A stretch of DNA of 64,000 bases, taken from positions 34,219,381 through 34,283,380 of the forward strand of contig OZ023275.1 in assembly GCA_964007475.1 (NCBI GenBank), in the 5' to 3' direction. Made by a program: the position numbers and the translations under genes. How positions within the stretch are numbered: the stretch's first letter is position 1; each line of letters begins with the position of its first letter. Below are positions 27,228 through 34,105 of this stretch, in pieces. The DNA is from Hybos culiciformis. Its lineage: Eukaryota; Arthropoda; Insecta; Diptera; Hybotidae. The notes beneath the pieces are model-generated. The model saw only the letters and a program-made list of their open reading frames with translations, searched no databases and was not told the origin of the DNA.

Positions 27228-27812
27228 CAGGGGTGTCAACTGATTTTTCTATAAGATCTACTTCGCGCAGTAAAAATCCTCTACGATCTACTTTTTCTAA
27301 AAGTAGGATTAAGACGGAAGGCAACATTTAGGGATACAAATTCTAAGTGTGCGCCTGTTAAATTAGTTCGGTATTTCGATTTTATCATTTTCGTTTGTGA
27401 AAATGCTGATTAGCACAAATATGTTGAACCAAAACAGGCGCATAAATTGTCAGCACTTTCTTAGATTCGGGTATTTATCCATCTGCTAAATATTTCCAGA
27501 ATTTATCTCCGCTAGCTCTTGCTTTAATATAAATATAATTTTGCAATGTAATAATTTCTATTTCAAGTGTAATATTCTTCAATAATGTTCTTAATTTCTT
27601 TAATGTATTTATTTTCATCATAATTAGTAGAAGCAGAACTTTTTAATTGAGCCAACATGTTTGGAAAATTAGATAATTTTTTTTGATTCTTGAAATTGAA
27701 ATTGGCAATTTGAAACGAAATAAATATCGGAAATATGAATATTTATTGGCGATCGACTTAAAATCATTACGGATCGACCGGTAGATCGCGATCGACGTTA
27801 TTGACACCCCTG
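27228..27812 (-). mobile_element. hAT element relic with perfect 8-bp duplication
   Basis: The termini are CAGGGGTGTCAACTG on the left and ...TATTGACACCCCTG on the right. The 8-bp duplication ATATATAG is perfect (27220-27227 and 27813-27820). CAGGGGTGTCAA is a classic hAT terminus. On the minus strand a decayed C-terminal transposase fragment can be read at about 27410-27300 (KYRTNLTGAHLEF-like), in the position where hAT transposases have a K-Y-R-x-x-L-T-x-x-H-L segment. It is too short (585 bp) and too broken to be autonomous. Confidence 0.9.
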
Positions 27813-27951
27813 ATATATAGACTAACACCGTAGAGCAGAAAGAGCAGAAGCGGGGGAGAGGGGCTGAAAATGGATTTATATCAAAAATTGGATATGAATA
27901 GAGCGAGATTGTAGAAAAAAAATTTGTGGATAATATTTGAAAATTTAAGGC

Positions 27952-28073
27952 AAATTTCGCTTTTGTTGAAATCAATTACAATCTTAAAAAATTTTATTCG
28001 AACGACGATCTACATAAAAACATAGAGTCTTATTTATCCTCCAAGTGCAAAAGTTCGTTATAAAAAGTTCTTC
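27952..28073 (-). repeat. 122-bp inverted duplicate of the host-gene 5'UTR intron
   Basis: The reverse complement of this block matches 31238-31359 over 122 bp with about one mismatch (seen near 28024). The second copy lies inside the 5'UTR intron of the secreted-protein gene. No clear target duplication flanks either copy. Near identity in otherwise decayed non-coding DNA suggests a recent duplication or gene conversion. Confidence 0.88.
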
Positions 28074-28375
28074 AACCAAAATCCATAAACTGTTCTACAT
28101 ATAAAATTATAAAATATATTATTAGAATAATAAAAAAATAATCTATAATTTGAAAAATCGACATTTCCTCATATAACTTCATAAAAATTATTATTCAATA
28201 AATCGAAAAAAAAAACGATGCACATATTATTTTGGCAGATGTTTTGACAATTGCGTATTTGAAAGCTAAATTCAGTATAAAATAATTGTTTATTCTTTTT
28301 AAAAATTTTTGTTGCTTCAGTTGTTAATATACACAAGTAAAATTTTTATTATACTTTTAAATAAATATTAGAATA

Positions 28376-29622
28376 CTAGCTGTACCCGCACACACGTTGT
28401 TGTGGAACACACGTTTTAAGTGAAATTTTTGTTGGCAGATTTATGAACAATTATAGGAGCTAGTTATTTTATAAATTTGGGAAAATATCTAAGAAGAATT
28501 AATATTCTTCATATCTACTTATTCAACACTTAAATTGAATGAAATCGAATGATATCCTTCTGTTAAACAGGTTTCCAAACCAAACCAAATTTGTGTTTTT
28601 GTCCATTTCCTGTTTTTATGAATCAAATTTGAACGAAATCGGAAGAACTTTTGCAATCCTCCTCGGGAGGGCTTTCTGGGTAGGGTGCCATTCAAATTTT
28701 AAAATAGCCTATAACGACCATGAGACAAAGAGACGGCGTAAATTTCGAAACGATCGGTTGAGTGGTTTAGTTTTTAATATTTTGTAGTTATTAGTAGTAA
28801 AGAAATTGATTTCTATATATTCGAAGAGACCCCCTGAAAAGAGGGCGCCAAATTTTTTGTTACGAAATTCGTATGTTTAATCATTTTTATGTACCAAATT
28901 TAAATGAAATCGGACAAACTTTTGAAATCCTCCCCTAGGGTAGGAGGTCAATAAATTTTTTGTCACGAAATTTGTTTGTAATCATTTCCTCTTTTTACGT
29001 GTCAAATTTGAATGAAATCAGACGAACTTTAGAAGTCCGCCCCCGGGGAGGTCGCTGAGTAGGGGGTCAACAAATTTTTTGTTACGAAATTTGTGTGTAA
29101 TCAGTTCCTCTTTTTACATACCAAATTTAAATGAAATCGGACGAACTTTTGAAGTCAGCCTGGGTAGGATGATAGTCATGATAGGTCCCTGGGTAGGAGG
29201 TCAACAAATTTTTTGTTACGAAATTTGTATGTAATCAGTTCCTCTTTTTACATACCAAATTTGAATGAAATCGGACGAACTTTTAAAATTCGCCCCGAGG
29301 GGAGATCCCTCGGTAGGAGGTCGCTGGGTGTGAGGTCAACAAATATTTTGTTACGGAATTTGTTTGTAATCACTTCCTCTTTTTACGTACTAAATTTGAA
29401 TGAAATTGGACGAACTTTTGAAGTCCGCCCCCGGGGGAGGTCGCTGGGTAGGAGGCCAATCAAATTTTAAAATATCCTATAACGACCCCCGACCTGATAC
29501 AAAGACATGGTGTAAGTTTGAAAACGATCGGTTGAGCGGTTTAGGAACCTATTCGGAACAGACAAACAGACAAACAGACAAACATACAAACATACAACTT
29601 CGGTTTTATATATACAGATTTG
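28376..29622 (+). repeat. dispersed repeat with about five internal tandem units
   Basis: It starts CTAGCTGTACCCGC and ends AACGATCGGTTGAGCGGTTT, then (ACAGACAA)n and CGGTTTTATATATACAGAT. I recognise this start and end as a common dispersed insect repeat, from memory. Between them a unit beginning GTTACGAAATTTGT and containing AAATGAAATCGGACGAACTT repeats from 28859, 28962, 29081, 29215 and 29350 (spacing 103-135 bp), plus a diverged unit from about 28590. The short open frames at 28539-28787, 29213-29470 and 29400-29666 are by-products of these repeats, not genes. No target duplication found. Confidence 0.8.
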
Positions 29623-29931
29623 AATTAATTAAATTCATATATCGAAAAGAGAGCCCCAACATTTAGCCACAGAGCTTAAGTTTAAGGCCATAATGGGACA
29701 TAAAACCACAATAGCGAAATTTAAACGAATTGTTAGTTGTAATTAAATATTTCCTTATAATTTAATCTATCCGTTTAAAATAATTCTTGACCAAAATTAT
29801 AAAACTATTGATAGAATTTCTGAACGAACAAATAAAATTATTGAGAATAGTTAATATACTTAGTATTTTGAAAGATTGTTTTTTTTTCAGAAATTAAGTA
29901 TTGTAAAATATAATAAAGGTAATTAAACACT

Positions 29932-30066
29932 ATAGAGAAAACTTTAGGTAGAGTAGAGATTCTCTAGCTAGAGTTCTGTACGATTGAACATACACTATAG
30001 AATATTTTTCTCTAGCTAGAGTTTTATTTTTCTGTGGCTAGAGAAACTCTACCTACAGTCTCTATG
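29932..30066. mobile_element. 135-bp inverted-repeat element (putative MITE)
   Basis: The left end TATAGAGAAAACTTTAGGTA is complementary, with mismatches, to the right end (ctctacctacagtctctatg). A 6-bp direct repeat AACACT lies at 29926-29931 and 30067-30072. Two copies of the palindrome CTCTAGCTAGAG (near 29962 and 30019) sit inside. Too small to assign to a superfamily. Confidence 0.55.
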
Positions 30067-30219
30067 AACACTTGACACTGGACAAAAACCTTTACATAGA
30101 AGAGTCCAACTTCGTTAGTCATCTGTACTAAAAATCCATAAATAAATTAACAGAATAAAATAAAATTAAAATAAAACAAAAATTAATATTAATATAATGT
30201 TTTGTAGTGTATAATATGT

Positions 30220-30599
30220 GGGGGTTGCCTTAATCTAAAGAGACATAACATAAATTGAGTGAGAGTAAATTATGTTATGTCGTTTTCTGAAAGTGTCATA
30301 AAATAAATTTATTTAAAGCCATTTTGGGTTTTTATTTTATGTCGTTTTTAATTAATTATGAAAGCGTCATAAAATAAATATAAAAAAAACATTATTAGTT
30401 GTAAAAACATAAAATATCTATTTAAAATTAGCGTGGGCGCGGGTCGCGCGGGGTGGTGCTCGGGTGGCGCGGGGCCGAGCGCGGCCGTCGCGCCGGTTCG
30501 CACGCAAATCCGCGCCATAAGCGCTCCACCCCGCCACCCGCTTTAAAAGCGACATAACATCAATTTATGTTATGTCTCTTTAGATTAAGGCACCCCCCC
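30220..30599. mobile_element. Mutator-like MITE with GC-rich core
   Basis: A perfect 9-bp duplication ATAATATGT flanks it at 30211-30219 and 30600-30608. The inverted termini share 32 identical bases that include GCCTTAATCTAAAGAGACAT, preceded by runs of G (left) or C (right). Nine-base duplications are the Mutator hallmark. Two direct repeats (GTCGTTTTCTGAAAGTGTCA and a variant with 'aaagcgtcataaaataaat') lie at about 30283-30380. An abrupt GC-rich block follows at 30431-30541. No transposase. Confidence 0.85.
30431..30541. other. 111-bp extremely GC-rich block inside the MULE-like element
   Basis: The block is almost wholly G and C, with many CpG, in a region that is otherwise about four-fifths AT. 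It contains repeated GGGTGG/GCGCGGGG motifs, whose inverted form (CCACCCCGCCACCCGC) occurs at its right edge. It may be captured foreign or host DNA, as known for Pack-MULEs, or an expanded GC minisatellite. No coding frame can be argued. Confidence 0.8.
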
Positions 30600-30981
30600 A
30601 TAATATGTATTGAGTGTATAATTGTAAATATTTAATTTATTTTTATAAATATTTTTAATATAATTTTTCTTTGACACCACCTCTGCTAAAATTATTATAT
30701 GATCACATCATTTATATTTCTTATAGTTAGTGCAATTCATTATATAGTAACAAGTTTAACAAATTGAACGAACGAATTGTTATTTTTGCTAAAAACTCAC
30801 CTCAAATGTTTCTATTTAATTGATTGGAAATTTAAATTTAGGATATATGAATTTCTAATTTCATATGCGACCCAATTTGTTATCATAGCATCAAAACTAT
30901 TTTTATCTAAAATTTTGCTCAAACGTGCCATTCTATCCAAACATAATTTTAACAGCATCAATAATATTTAATAAATAACAT

Positions 30982-31034
30982 TGACGTCAAAGAAAATAAT
31001 TTACTATATAAAGGGACTCAAAATTCGATCATTT
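30982..31034 (+). promoter_or_regulatory. CRE + TATA + initiator promoter of the secreted-protein gene
   Basis: TGACGTCA, the full palindromic CRE/ATF site, is at 30982-30989. TATATAAAG is at 31005-31013. An initiator-like TCATTT at 31029-31034 puts the start near 31031, about 26 bp after the TATA start. The arrangement, followed by a non-coding exon with a consensus 5' splice site, supports a pol II core promoter. The start site is inferred, not measured. Confidence 0.6.
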
Positions 31035-31129
31035 GCAAAAATATAATTTATAACTCTACGGTAGAATTGTTAAATTGCAAATATAATAAATAAAAAAACC
31101 ATAAATTGCTGGGCGAAAAACTGTGTTTT
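31031..31129 (+). other. non-coding exon 1 (5'UTR)
   Basis: This segment runs from the inferred start site to the splice donor and contains no ATG. The donor at 31130 reads GTAAGTAT, a perfect consensus. Inferred from promoter and splice signals only. Confidence 0.55.
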
Positions 31130-31417
31130 GTAAGTATCTTTTAATTTATTTAGAGACTGACTAATCAGGATCAGTACATTATTGGTCTGATCAAATGCAT
31201 TGGTTACAGAACATTGGTTCGTATTAATTGATAACTTGAAGAACTTTTTATAACGAACTTTTGCACTTGGAGGATAAATAAGACTCCATGTTTTTATGTA
31301 GATCGTCGTTCGAATAAAATTTTTTAAGATTGTAATTGATTTCAACAAAAGCGAAATTTTAGAGCCTATTGAATATACTTAAGATTTATTTTAAATAACG
31401 TAATTTTTGCTTTTTAG
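31130..31417 (+). other. 5'UTR intron, 288 bp
   Basis: Donor GTAAGTAT at 31130 and acceptor TTTTTGCTTTTTAG ending at 31417. The initiator ATG of the coding exon follows 22 bp later, in CAAAATGG context. It holds the 122-bp segment duplicated in inverted orientation at 27952-28073. Confidence 0.6.
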
Positions 31418-31438
31418 CCTAACGTCGATAAACTCAAA

Positions 31439-31886
31439 ATGGAAAGAATTAAAATTTGTTTCATAAATACATTTATATTATGTTTATTCATTCAATGGTC
31501 CATGTGTGAATCTACCGACGACAAATGTGAATCAAAACTATCAACATTTTCCAAATCAAATAAGAATCAATTGATATATTTGGTGAAAGAACATCTAGAT
31601 TCCGAAATAAAATTTAAAGATTTCAAAAAACGTAAATTTTTTATATGTGAAGAATTAAAACAAGAATCTTACAATCTAACACACAGTTTGAATCAAGATA
31701 TGTCTGTTGTATCTCAAAAAATTTTTGAATATTATGACAATTTGGAAGCAAGTTCTATCGATGTTTGGGAATTTGCAAGGCAACTTGAAGAAGACTCCTT
31801 AATATTAAAAAATTCTAATAATGAAAAGTTTTTAAAAAATTTAGAGAAATATGGAATTTCTACTAGTTTTCTAGAACGACTTGAAC
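31439..31886 (+). CDS. secreted-protein gene, coding part 1 (signal peptide and N-terminal helices)
   Basis: Residues 1-149. The start ATG at 31439 is the first after the UTR intron acceptor. The N-terminus MERIKICFINTFILCLFIQW is a basic residue followed by a hydrophobic core, a clear signal peptide with likely cleavage after SMC (residue 23), so the product should enter the secretory pathway. The rest is charged and helical (for example VKEHLDSEIKFKDFKKRKFF and VWEFARQLEEDSLIL), with few cysteines. In the present sequence the frame runs 18 residues into the inserted transposon and stops at 31940-31942, giving a 167-residue truncated product. The native frame continues at 33101. Confidence 0.75.
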
Positions 31887-33096
31887 ACGGAAAAAAAAAG
31901 CCCATGGAGCGATTCCAAAAAAATATGGGAACAGCAAAATAGAAAAATTTTCCTTAAATTTTGGAATTAAGTCCTCAAAAAATAGCATCAAATTTAAAAA
32001 AAAAAGGATTCTTTACAAAATAAAAGCACACATTCCTATAAAAGAAGAAAAAAGAAATATGGGTTTCAGTACTTTTAAAATTGGAACTGATCCTTCTTTA
32101 GGTGGAGCGTTTCCAAAAAAATATGCACATGTCCCATTTTTTAATGGATTAATTTCTAAAAATTTTAGAATCAAACACCCAAGAAAATAGCAACAAGCTC
32201 TAAAAATTATTGGAAGTTATATGAAAAATAGGGATAGTTACAACTTTAGTTATATTTCTTCCCATCTAAAATTGGATCGTTTCCCACTTGAAAGGCACCA
32301 AAATCCTCAATTTTTAATCCTATTTATTTAATAGATACCGAATTTATATTTTCTATTTAATACATCGTTGTATATTACTGACATAGCTCAGTGGAAGACT
32401 CTACATCACATTAAAAACAACGTTAAGCAACGTGTCGTAGTGATAGTACTTAGATGGGTGCCGAAAAAAAAATAAAAAAACAATAGAAAAACAAAAAAAA
32501 GCGAGAAAAAAAAAAAAACAAACCAAGAAAAAAAAAAAAAAAGAACCAAAAAAAAAAATAAAAAAAAAAAAATAAAAAAAAAAACAAAAAAAAAAAAACA
32601 AAAAAAATAAAAAAAACAAAAAAATATAAAAAAAATCAAAAAAAATCAAAAAAAAATCAAAAAAATCAAAAAAAAAAACAAAAAAAAAAAAAAAAGGATA
32701 GGACAGTGTTTACCAACTATATTAGTATTAATTCCTACAACAATTGTAAAGTTTACCTTTTATACTATAGTACTTATTCCTTTTAATTTACTTTTTAAAA
32801 GGATAGATTCCTACAATAAAATGGGAATTAGTCCAAAATTTGATTTGGACCAACTCCATAAATCATGAGAACAGCTCCATATTTTAATAGAAATAATTCC
32901 TAAAAAATTGGGACTTAATTCCATTTCAGTTGAAGATTTCGATATTTTTTTGGTACAGTATCCCATAAAATATGGGATTGGTTACCTCTAAAAATATAGG
33001 AATGTGTCCCAATATCGTCCACAGATGTGTTTTTCCCATAAAATTGGGGAGTCAACAACGAAAAAATTGGGAATCGCTCTAAATTTTTTTTTCCGT
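31887..33096. mobile_element. 1,210-bp TIR transposon inserted in a coding exon
   Basis: Perfect 4-bp duplication GAAC at 31883-31886 and 33097-33100. The inverted ends start ACGGAAAAAAAAA and also share (G/A)GAGCGATTCC further in (31904-31914 and 33070-33080), giving about 30 bp of imperfect TIR. Deleting the element plus one GAAC (1,214 bp) joins two open frames exactly in phase, independent proof of the boundaries. The interior is unusual: outside the SINE it is built from degenerate short units of the type 'tcccataaaatatgggattggt', and the left-end block GGAGCG(A/T)TTCCAAAAAAATATG recurs at 32104. No transposase. A 4-bp duplication occurs in Chapaev/CMC, Sola1, Ginger and some Academ elements; the family is undetermined. 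Confidence 0.88.
32376..32695 (+). repeat. 5S-rRNA-like SINE with about 230-nt A-rich tail
   Basis: Sequence at about 32421-32463 closely matches the internal promoter region of 5S rRNA as I know it: CGTTAAGCAACGT (A-box region) followed by TAGTACTTAGATGGGTG (IE and C-box region). Upstream, TAGCTCAGTGGAAGA at 32382-32396 resembles a tRNA A box. An A-rich tail of roughly 230 nt, broken by single C, T and G bases, follows to about 32695. Promoter-bearing head plus A-tail is SINE architecture (5S-headed, SINE3-like). The element boundaries and target duplication are not clear. The Phe-rich minus-strand frames at 32401-32649 are just this tail read backwards. Confidence 0.6.
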
Positions 33097-33100
33097 GAAC

Positions 33101-34036
33101 TTACAAAAATCTTTAAGGCATTGACTGTTAATTTTCGTATATTGTCAGATGTATTACGTCATTCAGAATATATCAAATGTTTAGAAAAAATTAACGACTT
33201 TTCTCATGTATACAAATTTCTAATAGACTTACTTGATTTACTATCTATTGGCAATCTTATTATCAATCCTAAGTTATCACATATAGAGCTTATGAGCTTA
33301 CAGAAAAGTTTTCCAACAATAATAGAAGAAATTTCTGATTTACTGATCGCGGTAATAAAAATCAATAGATTAGAAATACCGTTGACAGTTCCAAATGAAT
33401 ATCAAAAAAATTTATTTTGGGAAATTTTGATGCTAAATTCAGGAAAACAAAATGCAATGTGTGATGAAAATGATAAAACTAAAATTATTGTCAGAGGTGC
33501 AACCTTACAATTAAGACTTATTTTAAAGGAAATAGATAATCTACGTTGTTCGGATTGGACGACGTTAGAAATTTTTGCTTCAAAAACAATCTTACTTGAC
33601 GGAGTTTTAAAGCACATCAAAAATAATCAAAAAGTTATTATAATTGCTCCTAAGTGGCATATTTTACATCGGGCTGAATTTGAATTAATTGGAGAAAATG
33701 CTGAAATAACGGACCCAAAGCCTAATGCGCCACTACCGACTTTTAATTCAAGACCTGGTGCAAATGGTACTGATGGAAAACCAGGAAAACCTGGTGGAGC
33801 GGGTGGTGCATTCATTGGCATAGGACAACTTCTACAGAATCAAGCTCAAATTCAGGTAATCTCGAAAGGTGGAGATGGAGGAAATGGTCAGGATGGTGGT
33901 GATGGAGGTTTTGGAGGAAATGGTACTCGTCCTATTGAACAACAGGGTTATTATCTTTTAAATGGACCCAAAAACCCTAATCCCTTTGATACATTTTTTA
34001 GTGAAATAGCATCACGAGCTGGCAAAGGAGGCGTGG
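33101..34036 (+). CDS. secreted-protein gene, coding part 2 (beta-rich and collagen-like region)
   Basis: Continues the codon begun by C31886 (Leu). Residues about 150-461. First a helical segment (FKALTVNFRILSDVLRH...), then alternating hydrophobic strands (LEIFASKTILLD, QKVIIIAPKWHILHRAEFEL) that suggest stacked beta structure. Then glycine-rich sequence from about residue 367 (PGANGTDGKPGKPGGAGGAF) and again at about 405-426 (GGDGGNGQDGGDGGFGGNG). The open frame extends upstream to 33004, but those 32 codons belong to the transposon end, so the Met at 33004 is not native. The part ends at a phase-1 splice donor within a Gly codon. Confidence 0.78.
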
Positions 34037-34105
34037 GTAAGAATATTTTTTAATATTTTCGTTATTATATTTAAAAATTTAAAACATCACGTGTTTCATT
34101 TTCAG
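34037..34105 (+). other. 69-bp phase-1 intron
   Basis: Donor GTAAGAAT at 34037 and acceptor TTTCATTTTCAG ending at 34105. Splicing joins GGCGTGG to GTGGCGATGG and continues the Gly-rich frame without a break (GKGGVGGDGGRGG). It has the size of a typical short insect intron. Confidence 0.85.

Noticed and set aside
28539..29666. Three plus-strand frames sharing an NEIGRTF-like motif, tempting as a repeat protein family
   Set aside because: The motif comes from the tandem DNA unit of a dispersed repeat; frames shift between units and lack any gene signals.
31130..31348. Minus-strand 92-residue frame 31070-31348
   Set aside because: It overlaps the 5'UTR exon and intron of the plus-strand gene and partly repeats the frame in the inverted duplicate at 27.9-28.1 kb; no coding evidence.
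32382..32396. tRNA gene suggested by TAGCTCAGTGGAAGA
   Set aside because: Only an A-box-like segment is present; there is no cloverleaf, B box or acceptor stem, and the downstream sequence resembles 5S rRNA, so it was placed in the SINE call.
32401..32649. Two overlapping minus-strand frames coding almost only Phe
   Set aside because: They are the A-rich tail of the SINE read on the other strand.
33004..33100. Met at 33004 as the start of a separate 349-residue protein
   Set aside because: The first 32 codons lie in the right end of the inserted transposon; native coding sequence resumes at 33101 in phase with the exon from 31439.
33402..33821. Minus-strand frames opposite the Gly-rich coding part, including a Pro-rich one
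   Set aside because: Shadows of the plus-strand gene; Pro-rich because Gly codons read as Pro on the complement.
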